Shown here: positions 50,772 to 58,830 of the stretch, one piece after another
How the letters are laid out: each line of letters opens with the position of its first letter
How positions within the stretch are numbered: position 1 is the first letter of the stretch
Assembly (NCBI RefSeq): GCF_003600685.1
Contig: NZ_CP032084.1
Location: 3,472,001 to 3,536,000, forward strand
Length of the DNA: 64,000 bases
Origin: Achromobacter sp. B7
GTDB taxonomy: Bacteria > Pseudomonadota > Gammaproteobacteria > Burkholderiales > Burkholderiaceae_B
Direction of reading: 5' to 3'
Position numbers and translations under genes: made by a program
The notes under the pieces: generated by a model
What the model was told of the DNA's origin: nothing
Seen by the model: the letters and a program-made list of their open reading frames with translations, nothing else
Databases searched by the model: none

Positions 50772-52315
50772 GGCCGATACCCAAAGGCGCGCGGGCCGGG
50801 TTCGCGCAGCGGCGCAACCACTTCCACGAACTCTTCCAGCACCTGCCGCGTGGTGGCCGGGTCGATGATGTCTTCCACGACGAAAGCTTCGGCGCTGCGA
50901 AACGGAGAGGTCAGGCCGCGCACGCGCGCTTCAATTTCACGCATCTTGGCCTGGGGGTCGGCGGCGGCTTCGATCTCGGCCTTGTAGGCCACTTCCAGGC
51001 CGCCTTCGACCGGCAACGATCCCCATTGGGCAGACGGCCACGCATAGCGGAAATTGAAGCGGCCCGCGCTTTGGTGGCCGCCGCCCGCCACGCCAAAGGC
51101 CTTGCGCACAATGATCGAGCACCAGGGCACGGTGGACTGCGCCACCGCCGTCAGCGCGCGCACGCCGTAGCGCATGGCGCCGGCCTTCTCGGCGTTCAGG
51201 CCGATCTGAAAGCCGGGCACATCCACCAGGTTCACGACCGGCAAGTGAAACGTTTCGGCCAGGTCGAGCAAGCGCGTGAACTTCTCGGCGGCCGGGCCGT
51301 CCCAGCCGCCGCCGTAGTGATAGGGGTCACTGGCAAACACCGCCACCGGCCAGCCGTCGATGCGCGCCAGCCCCGTGATGACCGCCCTGCCCCAGCGCCT
51401 GCCGATCTCCATGAACGAGCCTTCGTCCATCAAGGCCGACACGATGGGTCGCATCTTGTAGACGGCACGCGGGTCGGCGGGGATGGCCTTGCGCAGCCAA
51501 TCCTGGTCAGCCGACGCGACGGCGGTGCCGGTCTCGCGGGGCGGCAATTCATGCACCGAACGCGGCAGATAAGAAAGGAAGCGCCGCGCCATGGCAAAGG
51601 CGTCGGCTTCCGAATCAGCTTCGTCGTCCACCACGCCGTTGCGGGTATGGATGTCGCTGCCGCCCAGTTCATTCTTGTCCAGCGTCTGGCCGATGCGCGC
51701 CACGACCGGCGGGCCGGCGATGAACAGCTGCGAGGTCTCGCGCACCATGATGGCGTAATGGCTGGCAGCCACGCGCGCGGCGCCCAGGCCCGCCACCGAC
51801 CCCAGGGCCAGCGACACCACGGGCACGGTGGCCAGGTTCTGTGCCATCAACGGCCACATGCGCAGCTTGGGCAGCAAGGTGTGGCCCTTGATTTCGATAT
51901 TGCGCACCGACCCGCCGCCGCCCGTGCCATCCACCAGCCGCAATAGCGGCAGCCTCAGGTCATGCGCCATGCGTTCGGCCTCGACCAGCTTATCGCCCAC
52001 CGCGCCGTCGTTGGCGCCGCCACGCACCGTGAAGTCGTCGGCCGCCACCACCACCGGCCGGCCGTCGACCTTGGCGCGGCCGATCAGCAAGTTCGACGGC
52101 GTCAGATCCGTCAAGCGACCTTCGGCATCGTATTCCCCGCTGCCCGCCAGCGCGCCCACCTCGCGAAACGATCCCACATCGACCATGTGCGCAATGCGTT
52201 CGCGCACCGGCAGCTTGCCGCCCTCTCGATGCCGGCGCACCTTGGCCTCGCCCCCCATGCGCTGCGCCAGTTCTTTGCGCAGCGCCAGTTCTTGCAGTTC
52301 TTTGTCCCAGGACAC
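50768..52315 (-). CDS. Acyl-CoA carboxylase carboxyltransferase subunit
   Basis: 515 residues, the size of PccB/MccB-type subunits. Two crotonase-like halves: N-half GSFREVGALAGSGEYDAEGR, VVAADDFTVRGGANDGAVGD and SVAGLGAARVAASHYAIMVR; C-half PIVSALMDEGSFMEIGRRWG, VFASDPYHYGGGWDGPAAEK and VNLVDVPGFQIGLNAEKAGA. The acyl-CoA substrate cannot be read from sequence (propionyl-, methylcrotonyl- and geranyl-CoA types share the fold). It forms a three-gene carboxylase with the BC and carrier genes. Confidence 0.92.
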   Translation of the reverse strand: MSWDKELQELALRKELAQRMGGEAKVRRHREGGKLPVRERIAHMVDVGSFREVGALAGSGEYDAEGRLTDLTPSNLLIGRAKVDGRPVVVAADDFTVRGGANDGAVGDKLVEAERMAHDLRLPLLRLVDGTGGGGSVRNIEIKGHTLLPKLRMWPLMAQNLATVPVVSLALGSVAGLGAARVAASHYAIMVRETSQLFIAGPPVVARIGQTLDKNELGGSDIHTRNGVVDDEADSEADAFAMARRFLSYLPRSVHELPPRETGTAVASADQDWLRKAIPADPRAVYKMRPIVSALMDEGSFMEIGRRWGRAVITGLARIDGWPVAVFASDPYHYGGGWDGPAAEKFTRLLDLAETFHLPVVNLVDVPGFQIGLNAEKAGAMRYGVRALTAVAQSTVPWCSIIVRKAFGVAGGGHQSAGRFNFRYAWPSAQWGSLPVEGGLEVAYKAEIEAAADPQAKMREIEARVRGLTSPFRSAEAFVVEDIIDPATTRQVLEEFVEVVAPLREPGPRAFGYRP

Positions 52316-52360
52316 GTGTGCTCCTCCCTGCCCGTTGCCGATGCGGCGGTTGCCGCCCGG

Positions 52361-53341
52361 TCAATCGATCTTGATGTTGGCGCGCTTGATCAGCGCTTCG
52401 TTTTGCGTAAGTTCTTCGGCGATCTTCTGGCGGAAAGCCTGTGGTGATTGCGTCAGCGGATTGCCCTGCGCCGCCAGCCGTGCGCGCACCTCGGGGTCCT
52501 GGGTTACCGCTGCGATTTCCCGATTGAGCCGGTCCACCACCGTCTGCGGCGTGCCCGCGGGCGCAAAGATGCCGACCCAGAACGAGATGTCGAACCCGGG
52601 ATAGCCCAGCTCGGACACGGCGGGCACGTCCGGCAGGTCGTGCCAGCGGTCGGCGGACGACACCGCTAGCGCACGCAACTTGCCCGACTTGATAAGCGGT
52701 ACGCCGGACAAGGTGTCAAAGCCGAAGTCGACCTCTTTGGACAGCAGCCCGGCTTCCATCGGCGCGGCGCCCCGGTACGGCACGTGCAGCATCTGCACGT
52801 TGGACATGGCGGCAAGCTGCGCGCCCGCCAGATGCATCAGGTTGCCGTTGCCGGCCGAGCCATAGCTGACCGTATTGGGATTGCGCTTGGCCAGCGCCAC
52901 CAGCGATTTGACGTCGGTCACACCCGCCACACGGGGGTTCTCGGCGTTGATGGTCAGGATGAAGGGCACCGACATCACCGTGGTGACCGGGGCAAAATCC
53001 TTCAAGGGGTCGTATTGCAGATCCTTGTAGAGCAAGGGATTGACGGTGATCGAACTGGAATTGCTGACCAGGATGGTGTAGCCGTCCGCCTTGGCCTGCG
53101 CGACGGCGCGTGCCGCAATCATGCCGTTGGCGCCCGTCTTGTTGTCCACGACGAAGGTCTGCTTCATCCGCGCGGACAGCGCCTCGCCGACGATGCGCGC
53201 CACCGTGTCGATAGTGCTGCCGGGGCTGAAGCCCACCACGAACTTCACCGGTGCACTGGGGTAGTCGGCAGCGCTTGCCGCAAGGGGCGCTGCCGTCGAC
53301 AACACGAACACGCTTGCTGCCAGCCATTTTGAAACTGTCAT
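52361..53341 (-). CDS. Bug/TctC-family periplasmic substrate-binding protein
   Basis: 326 residues with signal peptide (LAASVFVLSTAAPLAASAAD). Bug motifs: YPSAPVKFVVGFSPGSTIDT, VVDNKTGANGMIAARAVAQA, HVPYRGAAPMEAGLLSKEVD and PGFDISFWVGIFAPAGTPQT. It lies second in the carboxylase operon after another Bug gene. No TctA/TctB permease is nearby. Confidence 0.92.
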   Translation of the reverse strand: MTVSKWLAASVFVLSTAAPLAASAADYPSAPVKFVVGFSPGSTIDTVARIVGEALSARMKQTFVVDNKTGANGMIAARAVAQAKADGYTILVSNSSSITVNPLLYKDLQYDPLKDFAPVTTVMSVPFILTINAENPRVAGVTDVKSLVALAKRNPNTVSYGSAGNGNLMHLAGAQLAAMSNVQMLHVPYRGAAPMEAGLLSKEVDFGFDTLSGVPLIKSGKLRALAVSSADRWHDLPDVPAVSELGYPGFDISFWVGIFAPAGTPQTVVDRLNREIAAVTQDPEVRARLAAQGNPLTQSPQAFRQKIAEELTQNEALIKRANIKID

Positions 53342-53440
53342 GATGTGTCTCCTCCGTGGTTGCCTGAACCCGTGCCTTGCGCTGCATCGGCGCGCGGCTC
53401 CGGGCCGTTGCTGTGCCTGGCTATGTGCCTGGCGTTGTGA

Positions 53441-54409
53441 TTACTGCGCGGCGACGGCGCCGGACGCCTTGACCGCGCGGCCCCACTTGTCCTGCTCGCT
53501 GGACATGAACGCGGCGAACGCCTGCGGGGTGCTGTTGACCACTTCGCCGCCCAGGCTCTCGATGCGCGCCTGCATCGCGGGCGTGGCCACGATCTTGGAC
53601 ACGTCCTCGTAGATGCGTTGCGCCTGCGCCGGTGGCAGCGATGCGGGGGCCAGCAGCCCGAACCACGTTGCGGCCTCGAAGCCGGGCATGCCGGCTTCGG
53701 CAAAGGTCGGCACATTGCGCAGCGCCTGCACGCGCGTGCCGTTGGCCACGGCCAGCGCGCGCAGCTTGCCGGATTCAATCAAGGGCAGCGCCGACGTAAT
53801 CGTGGCCAGCATCATCTGCACCTGGCCGCCCGCCAGGTCCGTGAAGGCCGGCGCGTCACCCCGATAAGGCACGTGCGTGATGCTGGACTGCGTGGCGATC
53901 TTGAACAGCTCACCGCTAAGGTGCTGCGCGGTGCCGTTGCCCGGAGACGCAAAGTTGACCGAGCCGCTGTTCTGCTTCAGGTAGGCCAAAAATTCCTGCA
54001 ATGTCTTGGCCGGGATGGCGGGGTTGACCACCAGCACCAGCGGCACCTTGGTGACCAGCGTGATGGGGGCAAAGTCTTTGACCGGGTCGTAGTTCAGCTT
54101 GCTGTACAGATGGCCGCTGATCGTGTGGGCAGACGTGGTCATGAACAGCGTGTAGCCATCGCCCGGCGCCCGCGCCACCGAACTGGCGCCGATGGTGGTG
54201 CCGGCGCCCGCGCGGTTTTCAACGATGACGGACTGGCCCCACGACTGCGTCAGCTTTTCAGCGACGGCGCGCGCCACCACATCGGTGGCGCCGCCGGCCG
54301 GATACGGCACGATCATCGACACGGGTTTTGAAGGGTAGGAATCGGCCTGCGCCGTTCCCGCGAACAGCGCCGTGGCACATGCCAGCGCGCACAAGACATT
54401 GCGGTGCAT
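53441..54409 (-). CDS. Bug/TctC-family periplasmic substrate-binding protein
   Basis: 322 residues with signal peptide (MHRNVLCALACATALFAGTA, cut near AQADSYP). Motifs: YPSKPVSMIVPYPAGGATDV, VENRAGAGTTIGASSVARAP, HVPYRGDAPAFTDLAGGQVQ and PGFEAATWFGLLAPASLPPA. First gene of the large minus-strand operon; the shared regulator element lies 48-73 bp upstream. It differs clearly from the downstream Bug protein, so a recent duplication is unlikely. Confidence 0.92.
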   Translation of the reverse strand: MHRNVLCALACATALFAGTAQADSYPSKPVSMIVPYPAGGATDVVARAVAEKLTQSWGQSVIVENRAGAGTTIGASSVARAPGDGYTLFMTTSAHTISGHLYSKLNYDPVKDFAPITLVTKVPLVLVVNPAIPAKTLQEFLAYLKQNSGSVNFASPGNGTAQHLSGELFKIATQSSITHVPYRGDAPAFTDLAGGQVQMMLATITSALPLIESGKLRALAVANGTRVQALRNVPTFAEAGMPGFEAATWFGLLAPASLPPAQAQRIYEDVSKIVATPAMQARIESLGGEVVNSTPQAFAAFMSSEQDKWGRAVKASGAVAAQ

Positions 54410-54456
54410 CGAGTTGTCTCCTCTTGTCTTTGAATGACGGTTTGTTTATTCTTACC

Positions 54457-54482
54457 GTTCCTGTAGACAGAACGCCTATTCT
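54457..54482. promoter_or_regulatory. Shared regulator element B, divergent Bug/aldehyde dehydrogenase promoter
   Basis: GTTC-N9-GAAC (54457-54473) overlaps AGAA-N6-TTCT (54469-54482), aligned base for base with element A at 43890-43915 (19 of 26 identical). An AT-rich stretch TTTTATATTTTTT follows. It lies 48 bp before the minus-strand Bug gene and 99 bp before the plus-strand aldehyde dehydrogenase, so one regulator could serve both. Confidence 0.7.
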
Positions 54483-54580
54483 ATTTTATATTTTTTCGAC
54501 CAGCGACTGTCAACGAATAAATGCATACCGGCCGCCATCGGACGCGCCGGAAAATCCCATCAAGAGAGGAACATCACGTC

Positions 54581-56035
54581 ATGTCCGAATCATCGGAAAC
54601 CCTTAAATCCATGCTGATCGGCGGTGAATGGATCGCCCGGCAAGAGGCGGCATTCGCGTCCACCAACCCGGCCACGGGCGCGCAGAACTACTTGGTCAGC
54701 GCCGCGTCGGACGCGCAGGTTGACCAGGCCGTGGATACCGCCTGGAAGGCAGTGCGCCAGGCTGCCTGGCGCGACATGCTGCCGCACCAGCGCGCCGCGA
54801 TCCTGCGCCGCATCGCCGATGGCATCGAACAGCATTCGGAACTGCTGGCACGCTTGCAGATGATTGAAAACGGCAAGGTCTGGGCGGAATGCAAGACGCA
54901 GGTCGCCAGCGCGGCGGCCACCTTCCGCTATTACGCGGGCGTGTGCGAAACGCTGGGCGCGGAAGTCACGCCGGCGCGCGGCAACTACCTGTCCATGACG
55001 CATTACGAGCCGTATGGCGTGGTCGTGGCGATCACGCCGTGGAACTCGCCGCTGACGATGGAAGCGCAGAAGGTGGCGCCCGCGCTGGCCGCCGGCAACG
55101 CCGTGATCCTCAAGCCGTCGGAGGTGACCTCGTCGCCCGCCCTGGCGCTGGGCCGCATCGCGCTGGAAGCCGGCTTGCCGCCTGGCATCCTCAACGTGGT
55201 CACCGGCCTGGGCGCCACCGTGGGCCGTCGCCTGGTGGAACATCCGGGCGTGCGCATGGTGTCGTTCACCGGAGGCACCGCCAGCGGTCGGGCCATCGCC
55301 CATGCCGCCGCTGAAAAGCTAATGCCCGTGGCACTGGAACTGGGTGGCAAGTCCCCGCACATCGTGTTTGACGACGCGGACCAGGACGCGGCGATAGACG
55401 GCGTGATCGGCGGCATTTTTGAAGGCAGCGGGCAATCCTGCGTTGCCGGATCGCGGCTGTACGTGCAGCGCGGTATCGCAGAAGCGTTTATCGAAAAACT
55501 TGTGGCGCGTGCCGCACGGCTCAATGTCAACCTGCCCGACGCCACCGGCGCCCAGATGGGCCCGATCGCGTCCTTTGGCCATCGCGACAAGATTGAAGGC
55601 ATGGTGGAATCCGCCAAGCGCGACGGCGCGCAAGTGTTGCTGGGCGCGCAGCGGCCCGACGACGACGCGCTGCAAGCGGGCGCGTTCTACCGGCCCACCA
55701 TCCTGGGCGGGCTGTCTCGCGATGCCCACGTGGTGCGCGAAGAAATCTTCGGCCCGGTCCTGTGCGCGCTGACCTTCGAGGACGAAGACGATTTGATCGA
55801 CCAGGCCAACGACAGCGTCTACGGCCTCGCATCCGGCGTATGGACGGCGGACTACCGGCGCGCGTGGCGCGTGGCCAGGCGCCTGGAAGCCGGCAGCGTG
55901 TGGATCAACACGTATAAGCAATTGTCGATATCCACGCCGTTCGGCGGCTTCAAGCAAAGCGGCATCGGTCGCGAAAAAGGCGTCAGCGGGCTGCGTCTGT
56001 ACCAACAATCCAAGGGCATCTACTTCGGCATGTAG
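54581..56035 (+). CDS. NAD(P)-dependent aldehyde dehydrogenase
   Basis: 484 residues. NAD site GVVVAITPWNSPLTMEAQK (catalytic Asn in PWN) and KPSEVTSSPALALGRIALEA; MVSFTGGTASGRAI; the general-base Glu in ALELGGKSPHIVF; the nucleophile Cys in GSGQSCVAGSRLYV; and EEIFGPVLCALTFEDEDDLI. It oxidises an aldehyde to the acid that the island's CoA transferase could activate. ATG at MSESSET follows AAGAGAGGA. First gene of a plus-strand trio with a dehydrogenase and IclR. Confidence 0.94.
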   Translation: MSESSETLKSMLIGGEWIARQEAAFASTNPATGAQNYLVSAASDAQVDQAVDTAWKAVRQAAWRDMLPHQRAAILRRIADGIEQHSELLARLQMIENGKVWAECKTQVASAAATFRYYAGVCETLGAEVTPARGNYLSMTHYEPYGVVVAITPWNSPLTMEAQKVAPALAAGNAVILKPSEVTSSPALALGRIALEAGLPPGILNVVTGLGATVGRRLVEHPGVRMVSFTGGTASGRAIAHAAAEKLMPVALELGGKSPHIVFDDADQDAAIDGVIGGIFEGSGQSCVAGSRLYVQRGIAEAFIEKLVARAARLNVNLPDATGAQMGPIASFGHRDKIEGMVESAKRDGAQVLLGAQRPDDDALQAGAFYRPTILGGLSRDAHVVREEIFGPVLCALTFEDEDDLIDQANDSVYGLASGVWTADYRRAWRVARRLEAGSVWINTYKQLSISTPFGGFKQSGIGREKGVSGLRLYQQSKGIYFGM

Positions 56036-56104
56036 GCCGCAGGAGCCTGTACGCATTCTTTCCAGGGCCGCGACGACGGCCCCCCTTCTTCGGAGACTAT
56101 CCAC

Positions 56105-57001
56105 ATGTCTGAATTTCAACGAGCCGGCTTCATCGGTCTGGGCGTCATGGGCGAACCCATCTGCCGCAACCTGGCCACCAAGGGCGGCCTGCCCGTGCTG
56201 GGCTGCGACACCGCCGCGGCACCCTTGCAGCGTCTGGCCCCGCATGGCGTCCAGACCGCGACGGCCCAGCAGATCATGCGCGACTGCGACGTGGTGTTCC
56301 TGTCGCTGCCGTCCGGCGAAGTCGTGGCGCAGCTGGCGCGCGCCGCCGATGGTTTGCTGGCCAATACACGCAGCGGCCAGTTGATCGTGGACCTGAGCAC
56401 GTCGCCCGTTGATGTGACGCGCGAGCTGGCCGGTGAATTTGCCGCCAAGGGCGCAACGTTCATCGACGCCCCCGTTGCCCGCACCCGCGCCGCGGCCGAG
56501 GCCGGCACGCTGTCCGTGATGATCGGCGGCGAGACCGCGACGTTTGAGCGGGTCAAGCCGCTGGTGTCCACCTTCGCCAACGAAATCACCTATTGCGGCC
56601 CGGTCGGCAGCGGCCAGGTGGTGAAGATCCTGAACAATATGGTGCTGTTCGAAACCGTGGTGGCGTTGTCGGAAGCACGCGCAATTGCGCGGCGTTCCGG
56701 CGTGGATCCGCAGGTATTGCTGGAAACTTTCACGCGCGGTTCGGCGGATAGCTTCGCGTTGCGCAACCACGGCTTAAAGGCTATTCTGCCCGGTGAATTT
56801 CCCGAAAAAGCCTTCCCCGTGGACTATGCCCGCAAAGACCTGCGCTACGCGCTGGCGTTGGCGGAACAAACCGGCGTACAAGCGCTGGGCGCCCGCAACG
56901 TTGAACACTGGTTCAGCGCCGCGTTGGCCCAGGGCCATGGCAACCGCTATTTCCCGGTCATCAGCCGGGTGATCGATCCGGAGTCGGGAACCCATGCCTA
57001 A
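56105..57001 (+). CDS. NAD(P)-dependent beta-hydroxyacid dehydrogenase (3-hydroxyisobutyrate dehydrogenase family)
   Basis: 298 residues. Rossmann loop AGFIGLGVMGEPICRNLATK at the N-terminus, substrate-binding motif DAPVARTRAAAEAGTLSVMI, and the catalytic Lys region VGSGQVVKILNNMV. The C-terminal helical domain has FPEKAFPVDYARKDLRYALA. Members oxidise 3-hydroxyacids or reduce tartronate semialdehyde. It is placed between the aldehyde dehydrogenase and iclR with gaps of 69 and 17 bp, so it probably supplies the aldehyde or semialdehyde to that enzyme. Confidence 0.92.
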   Translation: MSEFQRAGFIGLGVMGEPICRNLATKGGLPVLGCDTAAAPLQRLAPHGVQTATAQQIMRDCDVVFLSLPSGEVVAQLARAADGLLANTRSGQLIVDLSTSPVDVTRELAGEFAAKGATFIDAPVARTRAAAEAGTLSVMIGGETATFERVKPLVSTFANEITYCGPVGSGQVVKILNNMVLFETVVALSEARAIARRSGVDPQVLLETFTRGSADSFALRNHGLKAILPGEFPEKAFPVDYARKDLRYALALAEQTGVQALGARNVEHWFSAALAQGHGNRYFPVISRVIDPESGTHA

Positions 57002-57018
57002 TCATCCCTACCATTCCA

Positions 57019-57735
57019 ATGAGTCGCACCCCTACTCAGGACAATTCCACTGACGGCGTCGCCGCCGTCGAACGCGCCCTGACCATCGTCGGGGCCGTTG
57101 CGCAACGCACCGAGCCCATCACGCTTGCCGACCTTTCCCGGGCCACGGGGTTCTACAAAAGCACCTTGTTGCGGCTGATTGCCTCGCTAGAAAAAGTGGC
57201 GCTGGTGGTGCGCCGCGCCGACGGCCGCTATTCCCTGGGGCCTTACGCGCATCACCTGGGGCGCGCGTACGAAGCCACCTACCGCCTGACCGAAACCATC
57301 CTGCCGCTGCTGCAAGCCCTGGTCGATAAGGGCACCGAAAGCGCGTCGTTCCACGTCTACCACGATGCCAATTCACGCGCCTGCGTGCTGCGCGTGGATT
57401 CGCACCATTCCACGCTGGACCGTATTCGTGTCGGCGACCTGCTGCCGCTGGACAAGGGAGCGGCGGGCAGGCTGCTGACCGCGTATCTGGTCGACGGCAA
57501 GTCCCCCGCCGAAGTCGGCCTGATGCTGACGTCCATGGGCGAACGCGACCCGAACTGCGCGGCGGTGGCCAGCCCGGTATTCGGCCCCGACGGCGACATC
57601 TGCGGGGCGATTTCCTTGTCTGGCCCTAAAGAACGTTATTCGCCCGCGGCCGTCAAGAAAATGGCCAAGCTGGTGCAGGAAGCGGCGGCCGACGCCACGC
57701 GCGCCCTGGGCGGACGCTGGCCGTCCGCGAAGTAA
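57019..57735 (+). CDS. IclR-family transcriptional regulator
   Basis: 238 residues. N-terminal HTH in ITLADLSRATGFYKSTLLRL with the wing VRRADGRYSLGPYAHHLG. The effector domain contains SASFHVYHDANSRACVLRVD, RIRVGDLLPLDKGAAGRLLT and NCAAVASPVFGPDGDICGAI. It closes the aldehyde dehydrogenase operon and is the only regulator in the 37-58 kb island, so it is the candidate binder of the two shared elements. Confidence 0.9.
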   Translation: MSRTPTQDNSTDGVAAVERALTIVGAVAQRTEPITLADLSRATGFYKSTLLRLIASLEKVALVVRRADGRYSLGPYAHHLGRAYEATYRLTETILPLLQALVDKGTESASFHVYHDANSRACVLRVDSHHSTLDRIRVGDLLPLDKGAAGRLLTAYLVDGKSPAEVGLMLTSMGERDPNCAAVASPVFGPDGDICGAISLSGPKERYSPAAVKKMAKLVQEAAADATRALGGRWPSAK

Positions 57736-57832
57736 GGTGACGAACGGTCGCGACCAGACTCGATTGACAGCGTGCCCGGCAACACCAGAACATACGCCGA
57801 TCCATCGGAACGCGTAGCAAGGACCTTTAGGC

Positions 57833-58660
57833 ATGGCTGAATCTTCCATCGACCTCGACACCGCCGCCTTGGCGCGCGCGTGCCAAGACCGGTACACGGC
57901 GCTGCGGCAGGATGCACCGCTGGTGCAGTGCCTGACCAATTTCGTGTCCATGAACATCGCGGCCAATGTGCTGCTGGCAATCGGCGCATCGCCCGCCATG
58001 GTGCACGCCACCGAAGAAGCGCCGGAGTTTGCGCGCATGGCCGGGGCGGTGGTCATCAATATCGGCACGCTGTCCGCGCCCTGGTTGGAAAGCATGCTGT
58101 TGACAGCAGCGTCGGCGCGGCAGGCCGGCGTGCCGTGGGTGCTGGACCCGGTGGCGCACCACGCCACCGCTTTCCGGCGCGACGCCGTGCGGCAATTGCT
58201 AGCCTTGCAACCGACTATCGTGCGCGGCAACGCGTCGGAAATCATTGCGTTGGCGGGCGGCCACAGCGCCGGCAAGGGCGTGGATGCGCGCGACGCCGTG
58301 GCGCAGGCAGAACAATCGGCACGCGCCATTGCTGCTGCCCATGGCACCGTGGTGGCCGTGACGGGCGAAACCGATTACGTCACCGATGGCCAGCGTTCAG
58401 TGCACATCACGGGCGGCTCGCCGCTGATGCCGCGCGTCACGGCCACGGGCTGCGCGTTGACGGCAGTGGTGGGCGCTTTTGCCGCCGTGTCCAAAGACGA
58501 CCCGTACATCGCGGCCGTTGCCGCCCTGTCCTGCTTTGCCATCGCAGGCGAACGCGCGGGCGCGCTGGCGGAAGGCCCGGGCTCATTCGCGTGGCGCTTC
58601 CTGGATGCGCTGGCGGCGCTGGAACCCGACAGCCTGACAAGAGCATCACCGCTGCGTTAG
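57833..58660 (+). CDS. thiM: Hydroxyethylthiazole kinase
   Basis: 275 residues. It phosphorylates 4-methyl-5-(2-hydroxyethyl)thiazole for thiamine salvage. Motifs: VQCLTNFVSMNIAANVLLAI, PAMVHATEEAPEFARMAGAV, WVLDPVAHHATAFRRD, RGNASEIIALAGG, and the active-site Cys loop VTATGCALTAVVGAFAAV. It stands alone; the 97-bp upstream gap shows no TPP riboswitch (no CUGAGA box), and thiD/thiE are not adjacent. Confidence 0.94.
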   Translation: MAESSIDLDTAALARACQDRYTALRQDAPLVQCLTNFVSMNIAANVLLAIGASPAMVHATEEAPEFARMAGAVVINIGTLSAPWLESMLLTAASARQAGVPWVLDPVAHHATAFRRDAVRQLLALQPTIVRGNASEIIALAGGHSAGKGVDARDAVAQAEQSARAIAAAHGTVVAVTGETDYVTDGQRSVHITGGSPLMPRVTATGCALTAVVGAFAAVSKDDPYIAAVAALSCFAIAGERAGALAEGPGSFAWRFLDALAALEPDSLTRASPLR

Positions 58661-58670
58661 GACGCCGCTT

Positions 58671-58757
58671 ACCCGGCTTGCACACCCCGGCTTGCATACC
58701 CCGGCGGGCACACCCCGCTTGCATACCCCGGCTTGCATACCCCGGCTTGCATACCCG
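58671..58757. repeat. 15-bp tandem repeat CCCCGGCTTGCATAC, about six copies
   Basis: After thiM, near-perfect 15-bp units run to the promoter region of the nucleotidase gene (variants with CACAC and GGGCACAC). Units abut without spacers. Confidence 0.85.
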
Positions 58758-58830
58758 GCATCATCCGTGTCACGCCCAGGTCACACACCATCCTCACACT
58801 CGGATTCCTTCATGACACGGAGGAATGACG

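Noticed and set aside
52361..54409. Tandem duplication producing the two adjacent Bug genes
   Set aside because: Their sequences differ along most of their length, beyond the shared family motifs, so a recent duplication is not supported.
37233..57735. Leucine/isovalerate (liu) or atu terpenoid pathway
   Set aside because: No acyl-CoA dehydrogenase, no HMG-CoA lyase and a separate 70-residue biotin carrier; gene content does not match either known cluster.
57736..57832. TPP riboswitch before thiM
   Set aside because: The 97-bp gap lacks the conserved CUGAGA and thi-box segments and has no suitable stem layout.
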